Below are positions 1-8,546 of a DNA stretch of 64,000 bases, piece by piece. Position 1 is the first letter of the stretch. Every line of letters starts with the position of its first letter. The stretch lies in NCBI RefSeq assembly GCF_004001245.1, contig NZ_AP018724.1, forward strand, positions 2,658,501-2,722,500, written 5' to 3'. A program made the position numbers and the translations under genes. The notes under the pieces are model-generated. The model did no database searches, had not been told where the DNA came from, and saw only the letters and a list, made by a program, of their open reading frames with translations. The stretch is from Sulfurivermis fontis (GTDB taxonomy: Bacteria; Pseudomonadota; Gammaproteobacteria; Thiohalomonadales; Thiohalomonadaceae).

Positions 1-704
1 CGGCCATGATTCACTCCATCCAGAGCGAAATCGCGGCCGTCACCACCACCATGCAGACCGGTGTCGATCGCGCCGACAACAGCCGCCAAGCGGCCCTGCA
101 AACCGGCGCGGCCTTCGATACGGTAAAGGGTGGCATCGAGACCGTGACCACCCTCATTGGCCAGATCGCTGCCGCTGCCAGCGAGCAGCAGACGGCCACC
201 GAGGAGATTGCCGCCAGCATCCAGATGATCTCCGAACTCGCCAGCAACAACACACGTCAGGCACACAGCGCCGTCGATACCATCGAACAGATGAATGCCG
301 TGATCGGCGATCAACTGCGCACGCTGGAGCAGTTCCAGATCCCGCACAAGGCGGTGCTGGTCGCCAAGTCCGATCACATGCTGTGGAAGAAGCGTCTCAC
401 CGAACTGCTGCTCGGCCGCACCCAGATGCGCTCCAGCGAGGTGACCGACCACCACTCCTGCCGCTTCGGCAAGTGGTACTACAGCAGCGGCAAGGAGATG
501 TACGGCGGCATCGCGGCATTCCGCGCCATCGAGGAGCCGCACCGCCAGATCCATGCCATCGCCCGCCAGGTAGTCGAGATGCACGAGACCGGCAACAAGA
601 CCGAGGCACAACGCCTGGTGGAGCAGCTCAGCGCCCCCACCGCCGAGGTGCTGGCGCGGCTGGACGAATTGCACCGCATGGCGGCGGGAAAAAGTGACAA
701 GTGA
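1..704 (+). CDS. Methyl-accepting chemotaxis protein, C-terminal part, with CZB zinc-binding domain (5' partial)
   Basis: The reading frame is open to the left edge, so only the C-terminal ~233 residues are visible. They hold the end of the coiled-coil signalling domain (an SEQQTATEEIAASI stretch typical of chemoreceptor helices), followed by a CZB (chemoreceptor zinc-binding) domain. The CZB signature is visible: a His in KSDHMLWK, the CRFGKWYYS cysteine motif, and two His in EPHRQIH. CZB domains bind zinc and in other receptors sense oxidants or metals. The final residues (KSDK) and the stop codon are read from the first units of a heptamer repeat array, so the 3' end of the gene has been touched by that repeat. 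The sensory domain is outside the window, so the ligand is unknown. Confidence 0.9.
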   Translation, partial: AMIHSIQSEIAAVTTTMQTGVDRADNSRQAALQTGAAFDTVKGGIETVTTLIGQIAAAASEQQTATEEIAASIQMISELASNNTRQAHSAVDTIEQMNAVIGDQLRTLEQFQIPHKAVLVAKSDHMLWKKRLTELLLGRTQMRSSEVTDHHSCRFGKWYYSSGKEMYGGIAAFRAIEEPHRQIHAIARQVVEMHETGNKTEAQRLVEQLSAPTAEVLARLDELHRMAAGKSDK

Positions 705-828
705 CAAGTGACAAGTGACAAGTGACAAGTGACAAGTGACAAGTGACAAGTGACAAGTGACAAGTGACAAGTGACAAGTGACAAGTGACAAGTGGGATTG
801 TTCGCTTCTTCTTGTAACTTGTCACTTT
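691..828. repeat. Heptamer array with inverted arm (GTGACAA x14)
   Basis: Positions 694-791 are fourteen perfect tandem copies of GTGACAA followed by GTG. An inverted arm at 811-828 (CTTGTAACTTGTCACTTT) pairs with the left edge of the array at 691-708 with one mismatch. The array overlaps the last codons of the chemoreceptor gene. Perfect heptamer tandems are prone to slippage, and seven is not a multiple of three, so copy-number change here would alter the reading frame of anything translated through it. Similar arrays lie at 6950-7029, 13887-14088 and 36469-36575. Confidence 0.9.
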
Positions 829-831
829 TAA

Positions 832-1036
832 GGAAGGTCTGAATAAGTCCATCCTGGACTTCTCAGGTCGCTCCCGCCCCTCCCTGGGCTGCGCGACATA
901 AGTCCATCCGTGGACAAAACCACGCCAAGCGAAACGTGTGATTTTCGCTTGGCTTCATTTTTCAACGACTTATCGTCGTTGAAAAATGGCGGCACATCCC
1001 TGTGCCGCGGAAGCTCTGAACTTATTCAGAGCTTCC
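832..1036 (+). mobile_element. 205-bp MITE-like element, copy 1
   Basis: Full-length copy of a 205-bp repeat. It begins GGAAGGTCTGAATAAGT, and its right end read inverted begins GGAAGCTCTGAATAAGT, giving imperfect terminal inverted repeats. Inside are a run of small palindromes: a GCCAAGCGAAA/TTTCGCTTGGC pair, a TTCAACGA/TCGTTGAA pair, a GGCACA/TGTGCC pair and a right-terminal GGAAGCTCTGAA hairpin. Flanks are TTAA (left) and CTAA (right), both YTAR. No protein is encoded. Full-length copies at 14750-14954 and 47913-48117 have exactly the same length. The ends and target resemble the IS5 subgroup, hence a non-autonomous derivative. Confidence 0.85.
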
Positions 1037-1275
1037 CTAACAAGCGTGTCCTGACCCTCATCACATCGCCACGGGACATCCAAGTCACCCTGGCAACATT
1101 CGGATTCAGGACAAACATGCGCTTCGCGCGGCCCCGGCACGTCCTGCGTCCCACGGGCCTCGTTGAGGCCCTGGCCACAAATGACTCTACGCCGACACAC
1201 CTTGGCTGCTCCGCCCGCCAAGGCCCGGCTACCGGGGGCTCCTTCGCCGTCCGGGCTCAGTCACTTGTATCTGCT
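1037..1275. other. Intergenic stretch with no recognisable gene
   Basis: About 240 bases lie between MITE copy 1 and the stop codon of the leftward GGDEF-EAL gene. Open frames here are short and have no recognisable product. The part around 1200-1260 is GC-rich with short palindromes (CTTGG.../CCAAGG, CCCGG/CCGGG) and may hold a decayed repeat or a terminator for the convergent genes. I see no confident feature. Confidence 0.5.
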
Positions 1276-4200
1276 CTATCCTTCCAACATCCGCTCGAAC
1301 TCCGCCAACGGCAGCGGCCGGCCGAGCAGATATCCCTGATATTCCTCGCAGCCCTGGGCCTGTAAGAAAGCCAGTTGCGCCTCCGTCTCCACACCCTCGG
1401 CGATCACCTCCAATTGCAGGCTGCGCGCCATGGCTATGATGGTAGTGACGATGGCGGCATCATTGCGATCGTCAGGGACGCCGTCGACGAAGGAGCGATC
1501 GATCTTGAGACGGTCCACCGGCAGGCGCTTGAGATAGCTGAGTGACGAATAGCCGGTACCGAAGTCGTCGATGGCGAGGGTGATCCCCAGCGCCTTGAGT
1601 CGCTCCAGGGTGCGCACACCCATCTCGGCATGGCTCAGCACGAAGCCCTCGGTAATCTCCAGTTCCAACCAGTGCGGATCGAGCCCTGTCTCGCTCAGTG
1701 CCTCACTCACCGTGGCCACGATGTCGCCATGCACGATCTGCTGGCCGGAAATGTTCACGGCAATACGCAGCGGCCGCCCCTGTTCCTGCCATCGTTGTGC
1801 CTGCCGGCAGGCGGCGTGCAATACCCAACGCCCCAAGGTCAGAATCAGGCCGGTCTCCTCCGCCAACGGGATGAAGCGGTCCGGCGGGATCAACCCCTTT
1901 TCCGGATGCTGCCAGCGCACCAGGGCTTCAGCCCCCACGCAGGACGAGCCATGCAGCGTCGCCTGTGGCTGGAAGTGCAGCAGCAATTCATTACGCTCCA
2001 GCGCCTGACGCAGGCCGCGCTCCAGTTCGAAACGTTCCAGACTGAGACGGGTCAGCTCCGGCGTGTAGAACTGGTAATTGTTGCGCCCCATCTCCTTGGC
2101 ACGATACATCGCGGTATCGGCATTCTTGATCAACGTGTCGGCATCACCGCCGTCGTCGGGGAAGAGGCTGATGCCGATGCTGGCACCGATATAGAGGTCA
2201 TGCTGATCCACCTGTAGCGGCTCGCGCAGGCACTCCAGAATCTTGCGCGCCACCACCGCGGCATGCTGCGGATCGTGCAGCTCCTCCAGGATCAGCAGGA
2301 ACTCGTCACCGCCCAGACGCGCCACCGTGTCCTGATCGCGCACCACTTCATTGAGACGATGCGCGACCACCTGCAGCAGGCGATCGCCTACCGGGTGGCC
2401 GAGGCTGTCATTGACGTTTTTGAAACGGTCCAGATCGAGGAACAGCACGGCAAGGAGCTGGCCACTGCGGCGCATGCGCTCCAATGCATTGTGCAAGCGG
2501 TCCTGCAACAACACGCGATTGGGCAGGTCGGTCAGCAGGTCGAAATGCGCCAGGTGATTGATGCGCTCTTCCGTGGCCTTTTTCTCAGAGATATCGGTGA
2601 ACACGCCGATGTAGCGCGTGGGCTCACCCTGGGCGTTTTTCACCACACTGAGATTCTGCCAGGCCGGAAACACCTCGCCATTGCTGCGTCGATACCACAC
2701 CTCACCCTGCCAACTTCCCTGCGCATCCACCACTGCCCACAGGTGTTCGCAACTATGCGCTTCCAGTTGCTCGGTACTGAGCACTTCACGCAGCAGGCGA
2801 CCCGCCACGGCTTCCGCACTGTAACCGGTGATGGTAAAGAAGGCCTGGTTTACGTCCACGATGCGGTGATCCGGTCCCAGGATCATGATGCCTTCCTGGC
2901 TACCCTCGAACACGCTCGCCGCCAGACGCAGCTGTTCCTCGGTTTGCCGCACCCGGGTCAGGTCCTTGATACCCATCAGGATACCGATGGAGTGACCGTT
3001 ACCATCGCGGATGATCCGGATGGAGGTCTCGATGGGGCGACCGAGCGGATTGCTGGGATCGTCGGCATCCATGGTGACGTAGGCGTCCTCGCGCAGGCGC
3101 CGTGCATGACAGATGGGGCATTCCGTCTTCTCGCCGTGCGGATGCATCAGCTCGGCGATGTCATGACCGATCACCTGTTCCGCTGTCAGATTGAACAGAC
3201 GGAAGAAGGCACGGTTGGCGCGCAATACGCGATCCTCCAGATCCAACAGGTAAACGGCATCCTCGAAGAAGTCCATGGCATAGGACCACTCCTGGGCTGA
3301 TTGCTGCAGCGCCAGTTCGGCCCGGCGCCGCTCGGTGACATCGCGTCCCAACACCACCAGCCCCTTGCGCTCGCCCGCCGGCCCGAACACCGGCACCTTG
3401 ATCACGTCATAGATATGGGTCTCACCCTGTACCGTGGGAATCGCCTCCTCACCGCGTGACACAGTGCCGGCACGCCAGGCCTGTTCATCGCTGACCTCGC
3501 AGGCGAGAAATGAATCGCGATACAGCGGATCGGTGAATGCCGCCAACTCCACATCGGTCTTGCCCTGGTAATCCACGCCGACCAGGCTGAACAGTTCCAG
3601 ATCGGCCTGATTGGCCTCCAGCCAGCGCCCCTGACCATCCTTGAAGCAGATAATGTCGGGTGTGGCATTGATCAGGGTGCGCAGACGTTGCTCGCTCTCG
3701 GCCAGGGCGCGCGAGGTCTTCACCACCTCGCTGCCCAGCGGACGGATCAGACGCGCCGTCAACAGGGTGCCGACGACCAGCATCAGCAGAATGGTCAGCG
3801 CCGGCAACAACAACTGCTGCTGCACCGGCAGATATAGATCGCTACCGCGCACGCTCACCGCCAGTCCCCAGCCGGCGAAGCCCGGCACCGGCTCATGGAA
3901 CAGGATGCGCCCGCTTTCTTCGGCGACGAACATGCCGGTATGGCCGGCACCGGCCAGTTGCAGGACCTGGCGCAGGCTGCCGCCGGCCGGCAGCAGAGAA
4001 AGCTGACTGGCCTGTGCATCGGTGGTCAGCACGGCGGCCTGCGACAGCTCGCCCAGATACTGGCGTGCCGCCATGCCGAAGGCCGCCTTGTCGACCAGCA
4101 GCTTCAGCAGGGTGTCGAGCTGGAACACCACGATGTCGGTGCCTACGCGCTCGGCCTGGCGATTGAGAATCGGCGCGCCGATCAGCAGATAGGGCGCGTC

Positions 4201-4674
4201 ATTGATGAGCACCGGGCCGTGGATGAGCGGTTCATGTGCCTGCGCCGGCGGCAACCGCCAGTCGGCGCGCGGCGGCTGCAACCCGAGCAGCACCGCCGGT
4301 TCGCCGGCTGCATCGAGACGCACCAGGCCGACGACATCGGAACTCTGCCCCAGGGCGTCCTGCAGACGCGGCGCGCTGAAGGCCACCAACTCTGCCCGCG
4401 CGATCTCGCCGCGGTTGTACTGCTCCAGCCGGTCGCGGATCACGCTGCGACTGGTGAGCTGCATGGCGACATCCGTCAGCTTGCCGAAGTACTGCGCGAT
4501 GCCTTGCGCCTGTCCATGCACCTGAGAACGCAAGGCCTCCTCGCTGTGCTGGCGCCCCTGCAGATACAGCGGCACGCCCGTCGCCAGCCCCACCACCAGA
4601 CCGGTGAGCAGGATGCCCAGCATGGAGAACAGTAGGATGCGGCGTTGCAACCAGTCGGTCTTCTGCGCGGTCAC
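1276..4674 (-). CDS. Membrane PAS-PAS-PAS-GGDEF-EAL c-di-GMP enzyme
   Basis: A 1132-residue bifunctional-type cyclic-di-GMP signalling protein. A membrane segment near residues 12-34 and another near 286-310 bracket a periplasmic sensor of about 250 residues. Three PAS modules follow (roughly 335-455, 462-580 and 585-705), then a GGDEF domain with an intact GGDEF motif and an RDQD allosteric I-site five residues before it, then an EAL domain with EAL, NIS, ELEIT, DDFG, KIDRSF and AEGVE motifs all present. Both synthesis and hydrolysis of c-di-GMP are therefore plausible. The start is GTG at 4672-4674, overlapping the folA stop by GTGA, so it is translationally coupled to folA. The ligand of the periplasmic domain is not evident. 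Confidence 0.9.
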   Translation of the reverse strand: MTAQKTDWLQRRILLFSMLGILLTGLVVGLATGVPLYLQGRQHSEEALRSQVHGQAQGIAQYFGKLTDVAMQLTSRSVIRDRLEQYNRGEIARAELVAFSAPRLQDALGQSSDVVGLVRLDAAGEPAVLLGLQPPRADWRLPPAQAHEPLIHGPVLINDAPYLLIGAPILNRQAERVGTDIVVFQLDTLLKLLVDKAAFGMAARQYLGELSQAAVLTTDAQASQLSLLPAGGSLRQVLQLAGAGHTGMFVAEESGRILFHEPVPGFAGWGLAVSVRGSDLYLPVQQQLLLPALTILLMLVVGTLLTARLIRPLGSEVVKTSRALAESEQRLRTLINATPDIICFKDGQGRWLEANQADLELFSLVGVDYQGKTDVELAAFTDPLYRDSFLACEVSDEQAWRAGTVSRGEEAIPTVQGETHIYDVIKVPVFGPAGERKGLVVLGRDVTERRRAELALQQSAQEWSYAMDFFEDAVYLLDLEDRVLRANRAFFRLFNLTAEQVIGHDIAELMHPHGEKTECPICHARRLREDAYVTMDADDPSNPLGRPIETSIRIIRDGNGHSIGILMGIKDLTRVRQTEEQLRLAASVFEGSQEGIMILGPDHRIVDVNQAFFTITGYSAEAVAGRLLREVLSTEQLEAHSCEHLWAVVDAQGSWQGEVWYRRSNGEVFPAWQNLSVVKNAQGEPTRYIGVFTDISEKKATEERINHLAHFDLLTDLPNRVLLQDRLHNALERMRRSGQLLAVLFLDLDRFKNVNDSLGHPVGDRLLQVVAHRLNEVVRDQDTVARLGGDEFLLILEELHDPQHAAVVARKILECLREPLQVDQHDLYIGASIGISLFPDDGGDADTLIKNADTAMYRAKEMGRNNYQFYTPELTRLSLERFELERGLRQALERNELLLHFQPQATLHGSSCVGAEALVRWQHPEKGLIPPDRFIPLAEETGLILTLGRWVLHAACRQAQRWQEQGRPLRIAVNISGQQIVHGDIVATVSEALSETGLDPHWLELEITEGFVLSHAEMGVRTLERLKALGITLAIDDFGTGYSSLSYLKRLPVDRLKIDRSFVDGVPDDRNDAAIVTTIIAMARSLQLEVIAEGVETEAQLAFLQAQGCEEYQGYLLGRPLPLAEFERMLEG

Positions 4675-5234
4675 GCTGCGTCCCTCTTCCGTTCGAGGAT
4701 CAGAAAACTGAAGGCATAGGGATTGCTCTCGTCGGCGGGATGATCGCCGCGCTCCACCTCGCGCCAGTCGTCCCAGTCAAATGCGGGAAACCACGCATCA
4801 CCGTCCACCGCGGCGTGCACCAGGGTCAGGATCAGGCGATCGGCCCGCGGCAGCATCTGCCGGTAGAACGATTCCCCGCCGATGATCATCACCTCGGGCG
4901 CATCACCGGCGGCGTGCAGCGCTTCATCGATGGAGTGCGCCACCGTGATGCCCGGCACCTGATACGCCGTATCGTTGGTGATTACGATATTGTGCCGCTC
5001 CGGTAACGGTCGGCCCAGGGACTCGAAGGTCTTACGCCCCATCAGGATCGGCTTGCCCAGGGTATGGCGGCGGAACCACTTCATGTCGCCGGGCAGATGC
5101 CAGGGCAGGCGGTTCTCGATGCCGATGACGCGGTTCTCCGCCAGGGCGACGATAATGGAAATGATTGGTTTCGCGTTTCGGGTTTCGGATTTCGAAACAT
5201 CACCTTCGTCATGCACTGTGTCCACCGTTGGCAC
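4671..5234 (-). CDS. folA: Dihydrofolate reductase with repeat-encoded N-terminal extension
   Basis: Reduces dihydrofolate with NADPH, regenerating the cofactor used up by the neighbouring thymidylate synthase. The DHFR core begins at [14 protein letters not shown] and continues with [14 protein letters not shown] (catalytic Asp), GRKTFES, and [10 protein letters not shown]. The frame extends about 24 residues upstream of the usual family start, to a GTG at 5232-5234. An AGGAGG five bases before that GTG makes it a convincing start, and no ATG lies nearer the core. Much of the extension (SKSETRNAK) is read from TTTCGNN heptamers at 5169-5196. Total 187 residues against about 160-170 usual. 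Co-directional with thyA upstream. Confidence 0.93.
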   Translation of the reverse strand: MPTVDTVHDEGDVSKSETRNAKPIISIIVALAENRVIGIENRLPWHLPGDMKWFRRHTLGKPILMGRKTFESLGRPLPERHNIVITNDTAYQVPGITVAHSIDEALHAAGDAPEVMIIGGESFYRQMLPRADRLILTLVHAAVDGDAWFPAFDWDDWREVERGDHPADESNPYAFSFLILERKRDAA

Positions 5235-5262
5235 GTTCGCCTCCTGTTCGAAATTCGGAACT
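5167..5262. repeat. TTTCGNN heptamer palindrome across the folA start
   Basis: Four heptamers TTTCGCG, TTTCGGG, TTTCGGA, TTTCGAA lie in tandem at 5169-5196. A diverged inverted arm, GTTCGAAATTCGGAAC, lies at about 5246-5261. The folA ribosome-binding site and start codon fall in the loop between the arms, and the left arm is translated as part of folA. The architecture (degenerate 7-mers, inverted arms, unrelated loop) is the same as in the CAAGT-type arrays in this window, but the core heptamer differs. Confidence 0.65.
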
Positions 5263-5268
5263 GCGGTT

Positions 5269-6147
5269 TTATACCGCTACGGGCGCCTTGATGGCCGGAT
5301 GGCACGTGTAGCCGACCAGCTCGAAATCCTCGAACTTGAAGTCGAACAACGATGTCACCGCAGGATTGATTTTCATCTGTGGCAACGGATACGGCGTGCG
5401 CGCCAGCTGCGTCTGCGCCTGCTCCAGATGATTGAGATAGAGATGGGCATCGCCCAAGGTATGCACGAAGTCGCCCGGCTTCAGCCCGGTGACCTGCGCC
5501 ACCATCATGGTGAGCAAGGCGTAAGAGGCGATGTTGAACGGCACGCCGAGGAAGATATCGGCGCTGCGCTGATACAACTGGCAGGACAGCCGGCCGTCGG
5601 CGACATAGAACTGGAACAGGGTATGACAGGGCGGCAGGGCCATTTTTTCCACTTCGGCCACGTTCCAGGCCGAGACGATGATGCGGCGGGAATCGGGGTT
5701 GTTCCGGATCTGCTGTACCACCTGGCTGATCTGATCGATGGTGCCGCCGTCGGGTGTCGGCCAGGAACGCCACTGGTGACCATAACCGGGACCGATGCCG
5801 CCCCACCGACGCGCGAACTCCGCATCGTCGCGGATACGGGCGACGAAATCGGCCAGCGCCATGTTGTCGCCCGTGCTCTTCACATAGACCGCATGCGGCC
5901 ACTCATTCCAGATGCCGACGCCGTTATCGACCAGATACTTGATGTTGGTATCGCCGGCCAGAAACCAGAGCAACTCGTGAATGATGCCCTTGAGAAACAC
6001 CTTCTTGGTGGTGAGCAGCGGAAACCCCTCGGCCAGGTTGAAGCGCATTTGATAACCAAACACGCTCACCGTCCCGGTGCCGGTACGATCTTCCTTACGC
6101 GTGCCGTGCTCCAGCACATGGCGCATCAGATCCAGATACTGCTTCAT
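5269..6147 (-). CDS. thyA: Thymidylate synthase
   Basis: Makes dTMP from dUMP using methylene-tetrahydrofolate. The protein starts [15 protein letters not shown] at 6145-6147, ATG overlapping the lgt stop as ATGA. Family landmarks are [19 protein letters not shown], the catalytic-cysteine segment [28 protein letters not shown] and DAHLYLNH. It has 292 residues with an insert (about residues 85-130) relative to the short E. coli form, as in many longer-type ThyA proteins. The frame is open well upstream of 6147, but that part is the antisense/out-of-frame region of lgt and is rejected. Confidence 0.96.
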   Translation of the reverse strand: MKQYLDLMRHVLEHGTRKEDRTGTGTVSVFGYQMRFNLAEGFPLLTTKKVFLKGIIHELLWFLAGDTNIKYLVDNGVGIWNEWPHAVYVKSTGDNMALADFVARIRDDAEFARRWGGIGPGYGHQWRSWPTPDGGTIDQISQVVQQIRNNPDSRRIIVSAWNVAEVEKMALPPCHTLFQFYVADGRLSCQLYQRSADIFLGVPFNIASYALLTMMVAQVTGLKPGDFVHTLGDAHLYLNHLEQAQTQLARTPYPLPQMKINPAVTSLFDFKFEDFELVGYTCHPAIKAPVAV

Positions 6148-6929
6148 GCTCTCCCCCTTTTTAGCGCCAGCACCATCAATACGATACCGGCCAGCAACAG
6201 CGGCAGCGACAATACCTGCCCCATGGTCAGCCAGCCGAAGGCCAGATAGCCGAGATGGGCATCCGGCTCGCGCACGAACTCCACCAGGAAACGGAACGTC
6301 GCATAACAGATGGCGAACAGGCCGGACACCGCCATCACCGGCCGCGGCCGGCTGGAATACAGCCACAGGATGGCGAACAGCAGGACGCCCTCCAGCAGGA
6401 ATTCATACAACTGATTGGGATGGCGCGGCAGCGGCCCGGCGCCGGGAAACACCGTCGCCCAGGGCACGTCGCTCACCTTGCCCCACAGCTCGCCGTTGAT
6501 GAAGTTGCCGATGCGGCCGGCGCCGAGACCGATGGGCACCAGCGGCGCGATGAAGTCCACCACCGCGAAGTAGTGCAGCCCGAGTTTACGCGCGAACAGC
6601 CCCAAGGCCACCAGCACGCCGAGCAGGCCGCCGTGGAACGACATGCCACCCTGCCACACCTTGAACAACAGCAGCGGCTCGGCCAAGAAGGCGGAGAAGT
6701 TGTAGAACAGCACATAGCCGATGCGCCCGCCCAGCACCACGCCGAGGGCGACATAGAACACCAGATCGTCCACCTGGGCCGGCGTCATCACTGCACCGGG
6801 GCGTTGTGCCCGCCAGCGCCCCAGCCACCAGCCGCTGGCGAAGCCGACCAGATACATCAGGCCATACCAATGCACCTTGAGCGGGCCGAGATTGAAGGCG
6901 ACCGGGTCGATGTCGGGATAGGTCAGCAT
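6144..6929 (-). CDS. lgt: Phosphatidylglycerol--prolipoprotein diacylglyceryl transferase
   Basis: Inner-membrane enzyme that attaches diacylglycerol to the lipobox cysteine of prolipoproteins. The 261-residue protein has seven hydrophobic segments and the Lgt signature [17 protein letters not shown] near residues 138-154, along with the family N-terminus ([19 protein letters not shown]) and the later RHPNQLYE motif. Its stop overlaps the thyA start (ATGA), giving a lgt-thyA-folA operon that continues into the GGDEF-EAL gene. Its promoter probably lies in the short gap before the heptamer palindrome at 6950. Confidence 0.96.
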   Translation of the reverse strand: MLTYPDIDPVAFNLGPLKVHWYGLMYLVGFASGWWLGRWRAQRPGAVMTPAQVDDLVFYVALGVVLGGRIGYVLFYNFSAFLAEPLLLFKVWQGGMSFHGGLLGVLVALGLFARKLGLHYFAVVDFIAPLVPIGLGAGRIGNFINGELWGKVSDVPWATVFPGAGPLPRHPNQLYEFLLEGVLLFAILWLYSSRPRPVMAVSGLFAICYATFRFLVEFVREPDAHLGYLAFGWLTMGQVLSLPLLLAGIVLMVLALKRGRA

Positions 6930-6949
6930 CGGGGCAGTATCCTTAAAGA

Positions 6950-7029
6950 CAGTTGCAAGTTACAAGTTCCAAGTGACAAGTAACTGCCCCTCTTTTCACT
7001 TGCAACTTGCCACTTGTCTCTTGCAACTG
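6950..7029. repeat. Heptamer palindrome (CAAGTKN type)
   Basis: The outer arms CAGTTGCAAG (6950-6959) and CTTGCAACTG (7020-7029) are perfect inverted repeats. Between them the left side runs in 7-base steps of CAAGTTA, CAAGTTC, CAAGTGA, CAAGTAA, and the right side in CACTTGC, AACTTGC, CACTTGT steps. It fills the gap between the lgt start and the stop of the rRNA methyltransferase gene. The inner left arm matches the array at 36469-36575 closely. Confidence 0.85.
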
Positions 7030-7031
7030 AT

Positions 7032-8225
7032 TCACAACATCACCGACCGCGCGGTAAAGCACTTGATGTATTCGGTCTCGGGGATCGCCGGGTGCAGCGG
7101 ATGGTCCGGGCCCTGGTGGCCCTGTTCCAGGATCTGCAATTGGCGATCGAGATGCCGCGCGCTCTGGTGCAGCAGGTCGAGGAACACCTCGCGCTGCAGG
7201 TGGAACGAACAGGAGGCGGCGACGAGGATGCCGTCCTTGCCGAGCAGCTGCAGCGCCGCCTGGTTGATGCGGCGGTAGGCCTGGATGCCTTCCTTGGCGT
7301 CCTTCTTGCGCTTGATGAAGGCCGGCGGATCGACGATCACCACGTCATAGCGCGCCTTGTCGGCGCGCAGCGCCTTGAGCGCCTCGAAGGCATCGCCCTC
7401 GATGGCGTCCACCCGGTCCGCCACGCCGTTCAACTCCGCATTGCGCCGCACCTGATCCAGGGCCGGGCCGGAGGCATCCACGCAGGTCACCTGCGCCGCG
7501 CCGGCCACCGCGGCGGCGATGCCCCAGCCGCCGATGTAGCTGAACACGTCCAGCACGCGGCCGCCGCGCACATAGCGCTGCATGCGCGCGCGGTTGTCGC
7601 GGTGGTCATAGAACCAGCCGGTCTTCTGGCCGGTGAGCAGCGGCGCCTCATAGCGCACGCCGTTCTCCACCACCGCCACCCTGTCCGGCGCCTCACCCAG
7701 CGCCGTCGCCACGTAGCTGTCCAGCCCCTCCGGTGCCCGCGCCGCGCTGTCGTTGCGCAGCAGGATCGCCCGCGGCTTCACCACCTTGTCCAGCGCCGCC
7801 ACTACATCCTCCTTCAGCACCTCCATGCCGGCGGTGGTGATCTGCGCCACCAGCACGTCGCCGAAACGGTCCACCACCAGCCCCGGCAGCAGATCGCCCT
7901 CGCCGTAGACCAGGCGGTAATAAGGCTCGGCATACAGGCGCTCGCGCAGCGCCAGGGCGACATTGAGACGATGCACCAAAAGAGAGCGGTCCAGCCTCTG
8001 GGCCGGGTCGCGGCTGACCAGGCGTGCGCAAATCAGTGAGTGAGGATTCACATAGCCCGTGCCCAGCGCCTTGCCGTCGCTGGCAATGATTTGCACCGGC
8101 TGGCCGGGGGTGAAGGCGGTGAGCGGAGTGCGCTCCACGTTCACCTCGTTGCTGTACACCCACAGATGCCCCTGACGCAGACGGCGTTCTTCGTTCTTTT
8201 TCAACAACAGCGGGGCAAGCTCCAT
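7032..8225 (-). CDS. rlmI: 23S rRNA cytosine methyltransferase, RlmI family
   Basis: SAM-dependent methyltransferase of the RlmI/RlmK type. An N-terminal PUA-like RNA-binding part (LKKNEERRLRQGHLWVYSNEV) is followed by a central EEHGD-like domain, then a Rossmann methyltransferase with VLDVFSYIGGWGIAAA (SAM loop) and VDPPAFIKRKKD, and the family C-terminus GPDHPLHPAIPETEYIK. I chose the ATG at 8223-8225 (MELAPLLLKK); a TTG four codons upstream is possible. About 397 residues, normal for the family. The last residues (FTARSVML) end just outside the heptamer palindrome. E. coli RlmI methylates C1962 of 23S rRNA; the exact base here is inferred. Confidence 0.88.
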   Translation of the reverse strand: MELAPLLLKKNEERRLRQGHLWVYSNEVNVERTPLTAFTPGQPVQIIASDGKALGTGYVNPHSLICARLVSRDPAQRLDRSLLVHRLNVALALRERLYAEPYYRLVYGEGDLLPGLVVDRFGDVLVAQITTAGMEVLKEDVVAALDKVVKPRAILLRNDSAARAPEGLDSYVATALGEAPDRVAVVENGVRYEAPLLTGQKTGWFYDHRDNRARMQRYVRGGRVLDVFSYIGGWGIAAAVAGAAQVTCVDASGPALDQVRRNAELNGVADRVDAIEGDAFEALKALRADKARYDVVIVDPPAFIKRKKDAKEGIQAYRRINQAALQLLGKDGILVAASCSFHLQREVFLDLLHQSARHLDRQLQILEQGHQGPDHPLHPAIPETEYIKCFTARSVML

Positions 8226-8298
8226 GGTCGGCACCAACGGGAATGACGGACCGGCATTATCGCAAATTCAGCGTCTCCGTTGGGGTGATGTGCCATAG

Positions 8299-8339
8299 GG
8301 AAGCTCTGAATGAGTCCGGAGCTTCCGCGGCACAGGGAT
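8299..8339 (-). mobile_element. MITE fragment (copy 5, one terminal end only)
   Basis: The 41 bases from GGAAGCTCTGAATGAGTCC to the GCGGCACAGGGAT segment match the right terminus of the 205-bp element, inverted, with three differences. The rest of the element is missing. It lies between the divergent rlmI and haem-sensor genes, upstream of an FNR-like site, and looks like a decayed remnant. Confidence 0.7.
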
Positions 8340-8377
8340 ACGGTCGCCCGCGACGGCGGCCTCCCGGTCTGCCCCAT

Positions 8378-8420
8378 TTGATACACGTCAAACGTCCGCC
8401 CACCGCGCCTGTGCTAGGGT
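8378..8420 (+). promoter_or_regulatory. FNR/DNR-like operator and candidate class II promoter
   Basis: TTGATACACGTCAA at 8378-8391 fits the FNR/DNR-type dyad TTGAT-N4-(A/G)TCAA and is extended by one base on each side. About 30 bases further is TGCTAGGGT (8412-8420), which resembles an extended -10. A transcription start near 8426 would put the operator centre at about -41.5, the class II activation distance. The downstream gene begins at 8547 and encodes a haem-bearing c-di-GMP sensor, so oxygen or nitrogen-oxide control would make sense. The -10 is weak and the promoter is an inference. Confidence 0.5.
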
Positions 8421-8546
8421 GCCCGGGGTCGTCGTATTAACACAGGAAATGTGTGAGAATCGATGCGCTGCCCGCCGACCCACCGGCGGGGTGTCCAAAT
8501 AACAAGCGACCAGCAAGGACTGGGTCGCACCGGATGCAGGGGTCGT

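Noticed and set aside
832-1036. A riboswitch or structured regulatory RNA
   Set aside because: Repeated copies with identical length, terminal inverted repeats and flank duplications point to a mobile element, and copies lie mostly between convergent genes rather than in leaders.
910-1365. A 151-residue rightward frame
   Set aside because: It runs through the 205-bp MITE and then antisense to the GGDEF-EAL gene; no family resemblance.
3100-3130. CxxCH (CPICH) haem motif in the second PAS domain of the 1132-residue GGDEF-EAL protein
   Set aside because: The PAS module follows the second membrane helix and is cytoplasmic, where haem c is not attached. C-P-x-C segments are common in this PAS subtype.
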